Assembly: GCA_963697705.1 (NCBI GenBank)
Contig: CAVOPA010000017.1
Location: forward strand, 372,001 to 436,000
Length of the DNA stretch: 64,000 nucleotides
DNA from: CAVUCH01 sp963697705
GTDB taxonomy: Bacteria > Acidobacteriota > Vicinamibacteria > Vicinamibacterales > JAENWD01
Direction: 5' to 3'
Part shown: piece by piece, positions 54,318-63,143 of the stretch
Layout: every line of letters begins with the position of its first letter
Position numbering within the stretch: the first letter of the stretch is position 1
Position numbers and translations under genes: made by a program
Notes under the pieces: model-generated
What the model was told of the DNA's origin: nothing
Seen by the model: the letters and a program-made list of their open reading frames with translations, nothing else
The model's database searches: none

Positions 54318-55834
54318 ATGTTGCCCTCCTTCTACTCCAGCGTGCTGGACCTCATCGTCAAGACCTCGACCGAATTGCCACCCGACGTGCGCGCGGCGAT
54401 GCGCACCGCGATGACGGCCGAGCCCGGCGGCACGCGGTCGGCACAGGCGCTGCGGATCATCGCGGAGAACATCGACCAGGCGGCCGACGGCGAGGGCGCG
54501 ATATGCCAGGACACCGGCATGCCGACCTTCGAGGTCAAGACGCCCGTGGGCGCGAACCAGATCTGGATGCGCGCGCAGATTCGCGAGGCGGTGGCCGACG
54601 CGACGCGGCGCGGGATGCTGCGCCCGAATTCGGTCGACTCGATCACCGGCGCCAACTCGGGCGACAACCTTGGGCCCGGGCACGCCGATCATCCACTTCG
54701 AGCAGTGGGAGCAAGGACTCGATCGAGGTCAAGCTGCTGCTGAAGGGCGGCGGCTGCGAGAACATGAACGCCCAGTACTCGGTGCCGATCGAATTGCCCA
54801 ACCTGGGACGCGCCGATCGCACGCTCGAGGGCGTACGCAAGTGCATTCTTCACGCGGTGTGGCAGGCGCAGGGGAAGGGCTGCAGCCCCGGCGCGGTCGG
54901 CGTGTGCATCGGTGGCGATCGCACCTCCGGCTACCTTCATGCGAAGGAGCAGCTGTTCCGGACGATCGACGACGTCAATCCCGATCCGCGGCTTGCGGAG
55001 CTCGAAGCCACCATCATGGGTACCGCAAACCGCCTTGGCGTCGGCACGATGGGGTTCGGCGGAGCGGTGTCGCTCATCGGCTGCAAAATTGGCGCGCTGA
55101 ACCGCCTGCCTGCCAGCTTCTTCGTATCGGTGGCGTACGACTGCTGGGCGTATCGGCGCCTGGGCGTGGTGCTCGACGGCGAGACTGGGGCGATCGTGCG
55201 CTGGCTGTATCGGGACCCTGTGAACCCGATCGTGCCGATGCTCGATCAGGCTGGCATTGCACGCACCGGGCTGGAGGTGGCGCTCAGCACGCCGCTCGAC
55301 GAGGCGACCGTCCGATCCCTGAAGGTAGGCGATCTCGTGCTGATCTCCGGCCGCATGTTCACCGGTCGCGATGCCGTGCACGCGCATCTCATGAAGCACG
55401 AGCCGCCAGTCGATCTTCGCGGCGCGGCGCTGTATCACTGCGGTCCGGTGGTGCAGAAAGAGGGCGAGAGCTGGCGCATCACCGCGGCGGGTCCGACCAC
55501 CAGCATTCGCGAAGAGCCCTATCAGGCCGACGTGCTGCGCCGTTACGGCGTGCGCGCCGTGATCGGAAAGGGCGGCATGGGTGCCAAGACCCTCCAGGCG
55601 CTCCAGGACACCGGGGCCGTGTATCTGAATGCGGTGGGCGGAGCGGCGCAGTTCTATGCGCGCACCATCGAAGCCGTGGACGGCGTGTCGTTGCTCGAGT
55701 TCGGCACGCCGGAAGCCATGTGGCACCTGCGCGTGAAGGACTTCCCTGCGATCGTCACCATGGACGCGCACGGCAACAGCCTCCACAAGGACGTGGAGGC
55801 GGCCTCGGCGGAGGTGCTGGCGGAATTGGGCTGA
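54318..55834 (+). CDS. fumA: Class I (iron-sulfur) fumarate hydratase, two frameshifts
   Basis: The gene encodes both alpha and beta domains of the [4Fe-4S] fumarase in one chain. The alpha part has ICQDTGMPTFEVKTP, KGGGCENMNAQYSVPIE and GCSPGAVGVCIGGDRTSGY, supplying the cluster cysteines. The beta part has LISGRMFTGRDAVHAH, GPTTSIREEPYQ and GKGGMGAKTLQAL. Two one-base insertions, at about 54675-54681 and 54714-54716, break the frame in the stretch between NSGDNLG and DSIEVKLLLKGG. Without them the gene is exactly 505 codons (504 aa). It is divergent from aspA, which makes its substrate. A tartrate dehydratase role is an alternative. Confidence 0.87.
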
Positions 55835-55914
55835 TCCCTGATCCCTGCAATGCACAATGCACAACCACACCGCGTGTGATCACGGGACGACGCACTGTGC
55901 GATGTGATGGTGCG

Positions 55915-55945
55915 TTCGTGCCGCTCCGCCATCGAGCGGCACGAA
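55915..55945. terminator. Perfect 12-bp hairpin between fumarase and protease genes
   Basis: The arms at 55915-55926 and 55934-55945 are exact complements with a seven-base loop. The hairpin lies between the convergent ends of fumarase (55834) and the protease gene (55987). Neither side is followed by a T-run, so its role as terminator is tentative. Confidence 0.5.
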
Positions 55946-55986
55946 TACGCTGGGGCTGACGCGCGCTGGTTCTCCGGCGGCCGCTG

Positions 55987-57411
55987 CTATTTACCGAACA
56001 CCTTCTGCAGGACCGCGTGCACCTGCGGCTCGAACTGGGCCTGGAGCGCGGCGCTTCGCCGGTCGAGCGTCTGAGCAACCTTGGACAGCTCCGGCTCAAC
56101 CCGCCGAAGCCGCGCGTAGATCTCCTCGGGCGGTATCCGATGGAGCCACGGACGGAGATCCACGGCAACGGCGTGGCACCACCACGGCGCTCGCGTATAC
56201 TCCTGGCCGAGCGCGATATCTGCGCCGTCCGAACCGCTCTGGCTGAAGTTCGGTGTGTCGCGCGGGTCCTTCACGGTATCCGCATAGTGGAACGCCTCGT
56301 CTGCCGCGACCCGACCGTCGTGATCGGTGTCGGGATCGAAGGCGAGTCCGACGCCGAACGGATCCTGGCCGGCCTGCGCCGCGATCCAGTCGCGTGCGAA
56401 CGGATCCCAGTTCCCATCCGCAGTCACGTACGAGTTGTTCGGCTCGGTCGCCGCGGATGCGACGCTCGTCGCATCGGCCGTGCTGTGACTGAGGATCGGA
56501 TCGTTGAATCCGCCGGCGTGGCACTGTTCCATCATCACGATCAGCTTGCGGTACTGCGGCAGTTCGCCCAGCTTCGCCGCGAAGTCGTTGGCGTAGTACC
56601 CGTCCCAGTCTGGATACGTGCACAGGTTCGCGGTGCCGGGCATCCCGTCGTAGCCGCCGTGGTTGTTGGTGTGAATGAGCAGCAGATCGTCTCGCCGGAT
56701 CCGGTCCTTCACGTTGTCGAGCGCATTCTCGAGCGAGGCGCGTGTTCCGTCACCGGTGATCTGGATGCGGTAGGAGGTGTCGTCTCCCGGCCACTTGGTC
56801 TGCACGCCGTCCTGCGTGTTGAGCGTGCCGTCGTAGGAGAGCGCGAGGATGTTCGCCGGGTCGAACGAGTAGGTGTCGATCAGCACCCGGTAGAGGAATT
56901 CCATGTCGTTGAGGTGCCGCTTGTTCGACATGCCGGCGTAGAGGATTGCGTATCGCACGCCGATGGGGCGGCGGATGCAAGGAAATATCGGCCGCCGCGG
57001 CCGATAGAGATCGCTGTCCTTGACGAACTGCACCGGCTGGTGAAATGGCTTCAGCGTGCGCGGCGGCGCCTTGACGTACGGGGGGAAGGCAGCCGGCACA
57101 ATCCGATCGAGCGCTCCGGATGCGGCGTCGTACAGGAAATACCGGCACTCATGGGCGAAGTTCGCCCTCGGGTCGTCGTCGGCGAATACGAGGAGGCTGG
57201 GCCTCCTGACCGAGATCGCCTGGCGCCTCGGGCCAACGAACTCGCCCTGCTTGAAGATCCGTGTGTCCACGTACAAGTTCGTGGCAATCCGCTGGCGGGA
57301 TGACAACGTCGAGAAGGCGTGGCTCCTCACCGCGTCGAGCGGTGTGCTCACATCGGTGCCGGATACGGTTGCGCGGGCACGCGCACGCGCCGGCTGCTTT
57401 CTCTTTGCCAT
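55987..57411 (-). CDS. Caspase/legumain-like (clan CD) cysteine protease with duplicated N-terminal domain
   Basis: The 474-residue protein has an Arg/Lys-rich N-terminus and no signal peptide. The Cys-His dyad of clan CD peptidases is visible as LLLIHTNNHGGYDG (His251) and KLIVMMEQCHAGGFND (Cys297), each after a hydrophobic strand. An EF-hand-like loop DTDHDGRVAADE is at 361-372. Residues about 45-112 form a distinct domain (DDDPRANFAHECRY at 78-91) that is repeated in the small upstream gene. A GGGAGG site lies five bases before the ATG, and the upstream gene ends 19 bp before it. It resembles C13 or metacaspase-like enzymes but no close family was recognised. Targets are unknown. Confidence 0.75.
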   Translation of the reverse strand: MAKRKQPARARARATVSGTDVSTPLDAVRSHAFSTLSSRQRIATNLYVDTRIFKQGEFVGPRRQAISVRRPSLLVFADDDPRANFAHECRYFLYDAASGALDRIVPAAFPPYVKAPPRTLKPFHQPVQFVKDSDLYRPRRPIFPCIRRPIGVRYAILYAGMSNKRHLNDMEFLYRVLIDTYSFDPANILALSYDGTLNTQDGVQTKWPGDDTSYRIQITGDGTRASLENALDNVKDRIRRDDLLLIHTNNHGGYDGMPGTANLCTYPDWDGYYANDFAAKLGELPQYRKLIVMMEQCHAGGFNDPILSHSTADATSVASAATEPNNSYVTADGNWDPFARDWIAAQAGQDPFGVGLAFDPDTDHDGRVAADEAFHYADTVKDPRDTPNFSQSGSDGADIALGQEYTRAPWWCHAVAVDLRPWLHRIPPEEIYARLRRVEPELSKVAQTLDRRSAALQAQFEPQVHAVLQKVFGK

Positions 57412-57430
57412 GAAGGCCTCCCAGGATGGT

Positions 57431-57844
57431 CTAGCGCGGTGTGGACGTGCTGTTCGTGCCTGCGCCCGCCCCATTGCCCTCGAGCGGCACGGCGAGCACG
57501 GCGGCTGGTACGCGCGGCGCCTTGTAGAGCACCCGCCATTCGAGGTGTGGCTTTCCTGGTCTGTCCGTCCCGAACGGGGGGAGCGTGGCGTCCGTGCTCC
57601 GGGTTGCGCCGGTGTCTGGCTCGATGCACACGTATCGGCACGCGTGCGCCCAGTTGGCCATCGGATCCAGGTCCACGAAGGCGAGACGGCCGGCCCACGG
57701 AAACTCCACGGTCGCCCGTGGGAACATCAGGGTGGTGCCGGCCGGGAGTGTTTCCGCCGCGAGGTAGACGACGCACGAGCCGACCTCGTCGGAGTTCAAC
57801 TCCCTCAGCACCACGGCGCGGACTCGCTCGTCTGGCGACGGCAT
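57431..57844 (-). CDS. Small protein repeating the protease N-terminal domain
   Basis: The 137-residue product begins at ATG 57844 and ends 19 bp before the protease start, so the two are an operon. Its centre (residues 26-91) aligns with residues 46-111 of the protease. DLDPMANWAHACRY (58-71) matches DDDPRANFAHECRY (protease 78-91), and both continue through a Gly-Ala turn to a Pro-Pro-aromatic. It lacks any protease core. It could be an inhibitor, a chaperone or a competing sensor for the protease. A longer open frame upstream is Arg-rich and not protein-like. A GGGAGAC-TCTCCC palindrome (57848-57860) sits next to the start codon. Confidence 0.68.
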   Translation of the reverse strand: MPSPDERVRAVVLRELNSDEVGSCVVYLAAETLPAGTTLMFPRATVEFPWAGRLAFVDLDPMANWAHACRYVCIEPDTGATRSTDATLPPFGTDRPGKPHLEWRVLYKAPRVPAAVLAVPLEGNGAGAGTNSTSTPR

Positions 57845-58017
57845 GGGGGGAGACTCTCCCACAACCGGAGAGGGGATGCAAGGCACGCGGCAACGTTCAG
57901 CAGCGGGTCGCCGGACGGTGTGGCGTTGCCCGCTCCGTGAGGAACCTCGGCGTAGTGCGCCTTCAGGCGACCCTATCGTTCGAAGCCGCGATGAGTCTCG
58001 TGGCGGCGGCGCAGGTG

Positions 58018-59229
58018 TCACCGGGATCGCGGCGGCTCGATGTCAGGCAGGAGTGCCGTGAGCAGGCCGAGGGCCGGGAGCCACGCGCACAACCTGAATA
58101 CGAACGTCAGGCTCGTGGCGTCGGCAAGAATGCCGAGCGCAGCGGCGCCAAGCCCGCCGATGCCGAAAGCGAGGCCGAAGAAGAGCCCCGCAATCATGCC
58201 GACGTTCCCCGGCACGAGCTCCTGCGCGTAGACGATGATCGCCGAGAACGCCGACGCGAGGATCAGGCCGATGACGGCACTGAGCACGCTCGTGAGCCAC
58301 AAATTGGCGTAGGGCAGAGCAAGGGTGAACGGCAGTACGCCGAGGATCGATCCCCAGATCACGTACTTGCGCCCGATACGATCGCCGACGGGCCCGCCGA
58401 GCACCGTGCCCGCGGCCACTGCTCCGAGAAACACGAACAGATGGAGCTGTGCGCTGCGCACTGACACGTGAAACGTCTCGATCAGATAGAAGGTGTAGTA
58501 CGTGCTGAGGCTCGCGAGGTAGACGTACTTCGAGAAGACGAGCACGAGGAGCACCGCGAGCGCACCGACGACCTGCCGGCGCGTCAACGCGTGATGTGGC
58601 GCATGGCCCGGCCCGGCCCCGCCCGAGCGCGCGCGGGCGCGCTGTTTGTGCCACACCCCCACGCGCCAGAGCAGCATGATCGCGACAATCGGAGCCACTG
58701 CAAACCATGCCAGGCTCCCCTGGCCGCGCGGCAGCACGACGAAGGCTGCGAGCAGCGGACCGAGCGCCGATCCCGCGTTGCCCCCAACCTGGAACAGCGA
58801 CTGCGCGAGCCCGTGCTGTCCACCGGACGCCAGTCGCGCCAGGCGAGAGGACTCGGGATGGAAGATGGACGACCCGACGCCGATGAGCGCCGCCGCCGCG
58901 AGCACGGTGCCGAAGCGCCCCGCCGACGCGAGCAGCACGAGGCCACAGAGCGTGAACGTCATTCCGGTGGCGAGCGATTGCGGTTTGGGCCGGCGGTCCG
59001 TGTAGTACCCGACCGCGGGCTGCAGCAGCGAAGCCGTCAGCTGATTGACCAGCGTGATGAGGCCGATGTGCCTGAAATCCAGCTGCAGCGCCACCTTCAG
59101 AATCGGGTAGATCGCCGGCAGCAGCGACTGCACCATGTCGTTCAGCAGGTGACTGATGCTGAGCGCACCGAGTACGGAAAATGCGGTGCGGCCGTACGTG
59201 GAAGCCGGTGTACCTGCGCTGGTCGCCAT
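58018..59229 (-). CDS. MFS efflux protein, fosmidomycin-resistance (Fsr) type
   Basis: The 403-residue membrane protein has 12 predicted helices. ISHLLNDMVQSLLPAIYPIL near the N-terminus is the hallmark of the Fsr group of MFS transporters, and YYTDRRPKPQSLATGM and GVGSSIFHPESSRLARLASG follow. A long basic loop between the halves holds RARARSGGAGPGHAPHHALT. It probably exports small organic compounds; the actual substrate is unknown. It lies between the small domain-sharing gene (upstream on the chromosome but transcribed separately) and the RND locus. The ATG is at 59229. Confidence 0.88.
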   Translation of the reverse strand: MATSAGTPASTYGRTAFSVLGALSISHLLNDMVQSLLPAIYPILKVALQLDFRHIGLITLVNQLTASLLQPAVGYYTDRRPKPQSLATGMTFTLCGLVLLASAGRFGTVLAAAALIGVGSSIFHPESSRLARLASGGQHGLAQSLFQVGGNAGSALGPLLAAFVVLPRGQGSLAWFAVAPIVAIMLLWRVGVWHKQRARARSGGAGPGHAPHHALTRRQVVGALAVLLVLVFSKYVYLASLSTYYTFYLIETFHVSVRSAQLHLFVFLGAVAAGTVLGGPVGDRIGRKYVIWGSILGVLPFTLALPYANLWLTSVLSAVIGLILASAFSAIIVYAQELVPGNVGMIAGLFFGLAFGIGGLGAAALGILADATSLTFVFRLCAWLPALGLLTALLPDIEPPRSR

Positions 59230-59309
59230 GGGGCCGTGTAAATCCTGTTGCTGCTCGCTCGCCGCGGCTGCTCGTGCCGCACGCGGGGTGACGTCGTGGA
59301 GTTCGGGAC

Positions 59310-59619
59310 CTACTGTGGAAACCGACCTGCCGTACCGTCGAGTCGCGCGCGACGCAGCGCATCGTCGGCCACCGCCGCTGTGATTTCAGCGTCCCCCGCG
59401 CGCTGCTGCCCGTCGATCACCTCGATGTTGGCCGTGGCACCTTTGGCGAAGGGCGATGTCGTTGGGTTGCTCTGCGGCGGCACTGGAGTTCCAGCTCCGG
59501 AACGAGCGAACAGCCCGGCCGGGCTCCAGCACCTGCGGAGTGACGATGCGCTCAAGCGCGGGCTGCGCTGCGGCGGGCGCGGCAATCGCCAGGAGGAGCA
59601 GCAGCAGGTTCTCACGCAT
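59310..59619 (-). pseudogene. Shrunken outer-membrane efflux (TolC-like) gene
   Basis: The gene begins at ATG 59619, overlapping the acrB stop by 8 bp, with a good signal peptide (MRENLLLLLLAIAAPAAAQP). After a one-base frame change near 59500 it ends with ATANIEVIDGQQRAGDAE and a helical RRARLDGTAGRF tail. This matches the C-terminal end of TolC-type outer-membrane factors, which usually have about 430-480 residues; only about 100 codons remain. The long alpha-barrel centre is missing. Either the gene has been deleted internally or the assembly has collapsed. The position after acrB is the usual place of the OMF gene. Confidence 0.6.
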
Positions 59620-62600
59620 CGGCGGCTTCTTCCTCGATGCCGTGCGCGCGGTGCGTCTCTCCGCGCAGTGTCTGCACCACCACGTAAAGCACTGGAATCA
59701 CGACGACGTTGAGAAAGGTGGCGAAGAACATGCCGCCTGCGACCGCGGTGCCGACCGAATGGCGGCCTTCCTGTCCCGCGCCGGACGCGAACACCAGCGG
59801 CATGACGCCGAGGATGAACGCCAGCGACGTCATCAGAATGGGCCGCAGGCGGATGCGCGCGGCTTCGATCGCCGCATCCATGATCGAGAGTCCGCGATCG
59901 CGGAGCTGTTCGGCGAACTCGACGATCAGGATCGCGTTTTTCGCTGCCAGCCCGATGAGCATGACCAGGCCTATCTGGCAGTAGATGTCGTTCTGCAGGC
60001 CTCGCAGCCCCTGCGCCGTCAGGGCGCCGAGCACCGCCAGCGGCACGCCCAGCATGACGATGCCCGGCAGGACGAAGGATTCGTATTGCGCCGCGAGCGT
60101 CAGGTAGACGAGCAGCAGTCCGATGGCGAAGATGTAGATCGACTGGCGTCCTGCCTTGATCTCCTCGAGCGACAGCCCGGACCATGCGAAGCCGAATCCC
60201 TGCGGGAGGGCGCGCTTCGCCAGCGCCTCCATCTCCTCGATAGCCTGGCCGGAGCTGAACCCGGGCGCCGCGCCGCCGTTGATCTCGGCCGAGCGGAACA
60301 GGTTGTAGTGACTGATGACCTGCGGCGCCGTCGTCTCGCGCACCCGCACCACGTTGGTGATCGGCACCATGCTGCCGGCGTCGGTGCGGGCGTAGAACTG
60401 CTCCAGGCTCTTCGGGTCGGACCTGAACGCCTTGTCGGCCTGCACGTAGACGCGGTACGCGCGGTTGTTGAAATCGAAATCGTTCACGTATGCGGACCCG
60501 AGGTAGATCTGCATCGCGCTGGTGATCTCGTTGATCGGCAGGCCGAGGCTGCGCGCCTTGTCGCGGTCGATGTCGACGGTCAGCTGTGGATCGTTCGCCG
60601 TGAACGAGCTGAAGAGCCCCGCGACCCTCTGCGATTTCGTCGACTGGCCGATCAGCGCCCAGGTCGAAGCAGCGAGCTGGTCGACGTTGCCGCCGGCCAG
60701 GTCCAGCACCTCGAAGGTGAATCCGCCAAACGCGCCAAGGCCGTTGATCGATGGTGGCGCGAAAGGAATCACCATCGCTCCCTGAATCCCGAACAATGCG
60801 CCTCGCAATCTGGGCAGCACGGCCTGCAGCCTGTGTTCGTCGCTGCGGCGCTCATCGAACGGCTTCAGCGACGCGAAGATCATCCCCTGGTTCGGAGCGC
60901 TGCCGCTGAAACTGAAGCCGACGATCGAGAACACCGACTGCACCTCCGGCGTGCCCATCAGGACGCGCTCCGCTTGACGCGCGACGTTCGAGGTGGCTTC
61001 GAGCGACGATCCGGCGGGCGCTTGAATGATGGTCAGGAACCATCCCTGGTCCTCTTCGGGCACGAACGAGCGGGGCACCCACTGGTACGCCAGCCACGTG
61101 AGCCCGAGCGAGACGACGAAGAGCGCCACGACCGCCCACCGGACGCGCATCAGCCTCGACAGGACGCTCACGTAGAGGTCGGTGCCGCGCCGGATCGTCG
61201 CCTCGAGCGGGCCGAAGAACCGTCCTTTGCCGTGCGCCGAACCGCGACGGAGCAGCCGGGCAGAGAGGGCAGGCGTCAGCGTGAGCGCGTTGAACGTGGA
61301 GAGCACGACGGCGAACGCGATCGTCAGCGCGAACTGTGCGTAGAGCCGGCCCGTGGTGCCGGGGAAGAACGCGACCGGCACGAACACCGAGATGAGCGCG
61401 AGCGACGTCGCGAGCACGGCGCCGAACACCTCGGTCATCGCGTCCGAGGCGGCGCGTGCCGCCCGCTTGCCGTACTCCTGGATGTGGCGCTCGATGTTCT
61501 CGATTACGACGATCGCATCGTCCACCACGATCCCTGTCGAGAGGACGATCGCGAAGAGCGTCAGCGTGTTGATTGAGAAGCCGAGCAGCTTCACGAAGGC
61601 GAACGTCCCGACCAGCGCCACCGGAAGCGTGAGCGCCGGGATGATGGTCGCGCGCCAGCTCTGGAGGAAGAGGAACATCACCAGCACGACCAGCAGGACC
61701 GCTTCGAACAGCGTCTTCACGACCTCTCGAATCGACTCCTGCATCGCGTCGGTCGTGTTGAAGGCGACACGATATTGCAGACCCGGGGGAAAGCCGGGCT
61801 TGAGGCGCTCGAGCTCCGCGAGCACGGCCTGCTCGACGTCGAGGGCGTTCGCGTTCGGGAGCGCGAGCACGCCGAAGCCGACGGCGTCGAACGACATGAA
61901 CCGCAGGATCGAGGCGTAGGTCTCCGCGCCAAGCTCCGCGGCGCCCACGTCCTTCACCCGGACGAGCGTGCCTTCGGCTCCGCGCTTCACGATGACGTTG
62001 TCGAACTCGTGCGCCTCGCGCAGCCGTCCGGCGGCGCGCACACTGATCTGATACGTCTGTCCCTCGCGCGCCGGCGAGTCGCCGATGCTTCCGGCGGCAA
62101 CCTGCACGTTCTGCTCGCGCAACGCGTTGACGACGTCGCCTGCGGTGATGCCTCGCCCCGCCAGCCGCACGGGATCCAGCCACAGGCGCATTGAGTACTT
62201 GCGCTCGCCGAACACCATCACGTCGGCGACGCCGGGCACCCGCTTGAGCGCGTCCTTCACGTACACGTCGATGTAGTTCGACATGAACAGCGAGTCGTAC
62301 TGGCCTCGATCCGAGTACACGCCGGCGCCCATGACGAAGTTGTTCGACTGCTTCTGCACGGTGACGCCCAGCTGGCGCACTTCGGCGGGCAGGCGCCCAA
62401 GCGCCTGGTTGACGCGGTTCTGGACGTCGACGAGCGCCATGTCGCCGTTGCGGGTGACGTCGAAGACGACGGTGATCTGGCTGAGCCCGCTGTTGCTGCT
62501 CGCCGACGTCATGTAGAGCATGCCCTCGACGCCGTTGATCGCCTGTTCCAGCGGCGTGGTGACGGCGGTTTCGACCGCCTCCGCGTTGGCGCCCGTGTAG

Positions 62601-62746
62601 GCGGCGACGACGGTGACCTGCGGCGGCGCAACGTCCGGGTACTGGGCCACCGGCATGGTCGGGATCGCGAGAGCCCCCGCCAGGACGATCACGAGCGAGC
62701 AGACAGTCGCGAGGATGGGGCGGCTGATGAAGGTGTCAACGAACAT
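59612..62746 (-). CDS. acrB: RND multidrug efflux transporter (HAE1, AcrB/MexB type)
   Basis: The intact 1044-residue protein is the inner-membrane pump of a tripartite efflux system. It starts MFVDTFISRPILATVCSLVI and has the HAE1 PVAQYPDVAPPQVTVVAAYT block. The proton-relay pair Asp-Asp lies in GIVVDDAIVVIENIERH near residue 408, and the relay Lys in VMLIGLAAKNAILIVEFAEQ. Twelve helices and two large periplasmic loops are present. It is in the classical order adaptor-pump-OMF, but both neighbours are shrunken, so it may rely on partners encoded elsewhere. Its ATG lies three bases after the adaptor remnant. Confidence 0.95.
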   Translation of the reverse strand: MFVDTFISRPILATVCSLVIVLAGALAIPTMPVAQYPDVAPPQVTVVAAYTGANAEAVETAVTTPLEQAINGVEGMLYMTSASSNSGLSQITVVFDVTRNGDMALVDVQNRVNQALGRLPAEVRQLGVTVQKQSNNFVMGAGVYSDRGQYDSLFMSNYIDVYVKDALKRVPGVADVMVFGERKYSMRLWLDPVRLAGRGITAGDVVNALREQNVQVAAGSIGDSPAREGQTYQISVRAAGRLREAHEFDNVIVKRGAEGTLVRVKDVGAAELGAETYASILRFMSFDAVGFGVLALPNANALDVEQAVLAELERLKPGFPPGLQYRVAFNTTDAMQESIREVVKTLFEAVLLVVLVMFLFLQSWRATIIPALTLPVALVGTFAFVKLLGFSINTLTLFAIVLSTGIVVDDAIVVIENIERHIQEYGKRAARAASDAMTEVFGAVLATSLALISVFVPVAFFPGTTGRLYAQFALTIAFAVVLSTFNALTLTPALSARLLRRGSAHGKGRFFGPLEATIRRGTDLYVSVLSRLMRVRWAVVALFVVSLGLTWLAYQWVPRSFVPEEDQGWFLTIIQAPAGSSLEATSNVARQAERVLMGTPEVQSVFSIVGFSFSGSAPNQGMIFASLKPFDERRSDEHRLQAVLPRLRGALFGIQGAMVIPFAPPSINGLGAFGGFTFEVLDLAGGNVDQLAASTWALIGQSTKSQRVAGLFSSFTANDPQLTVDIDRDKARSLGLPINEITSAMQIYLGSAYVNDFDFNNRAYRVYVQADKAFRSDPKSLEQFYARTDAGSMVPITNVVRVRETTAPQVISHYNLFRSAEINGGAAPGFSSGQAIEEMEALAKRALPQGFGFAWSGLSLEEIKAGRQSIYIFAIGLLLVYLTLAAQYESFVLPGIVMLGVPLAVLGALTAQGLRGLQNDIYCQIGLVMLIGLAAKNAILIVEFAEQLRDRGLSIMDAAIEAARIRLRPILMTSLAFILGVMPLVFASGAGQEGRHSVGTAVAGGMFFATFLNVVVIPVLYVVVQTLRGETHRAHGIEEEAADA

Positions 62747-62749
62747 GGG

Positions 62750-63143
62750 TCAACTCGTTGTCGCTGCCGCAGGCGCCTGCGGCGGAGCGGCGGCCGTGGG
62801 ACGCACCGGCGCGACGTCGCCGATCTTCTGCAGGTTTGGACATGATGGCCAGCGTCGGCGGATGGTTGCGCAGCTGTGCCTTCACCAGCACGGATTGCTC
62901 CCCATCATCGCCTCACGGCGCAATGAACGTGATCGGATTCTCCGCGACGACCGTGCCGCTGTCGGCGAGGAGCTCCACCGGCGAGCCTGGGCACAGGTCG
63001 CTGCCGCTAATGGGACATCCTGCATTCTTCATCCATTCTGCAGCAAGGGTCTTCTCCAAGGTCCCGATCGTCCGCACTCTGATGTCGAACGGATGCGGGC
63101 GGGATCGACGCGCAGGCCATCGACCGCCACCGACGTTGCTCAT
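62750..63143 (-). pseudogene. Shrunken RND adaptor (AcrA-like) gene
   Basis: An ATG at 63143 overlapping the fdhE stop (ATGA) opens 76 codons ending in ELLADSGTVVAENPITFIAP and a TGA. The same frame then continues DDGEQSVLVKAQLRN and, one base out, LQKIGDVAPVRPTAAAPPQ, ending in TGA three bases before acrB. These are recognisable middle and C-terminal pieces of a membrane-fusion protein; the RVRTIGTLE near the start resembles its N-terminal strand. A normal adaptor has about 370-400 residues; only about 130 codons exist. Internal deletions, a nonsense codon and a frameshift are all present, so the gene is not functional as read. Confidence 0.6.

Noticed and set aside
59456..61576. A 706-codon plus-strand frame opposite acrB
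   Set aside because: Its composition is Arg/His/Gln/Glu-rich with no fold or motif, as expected for the antisense of a GC-rich conserved gene. acrB on the other strand is fully conserved.
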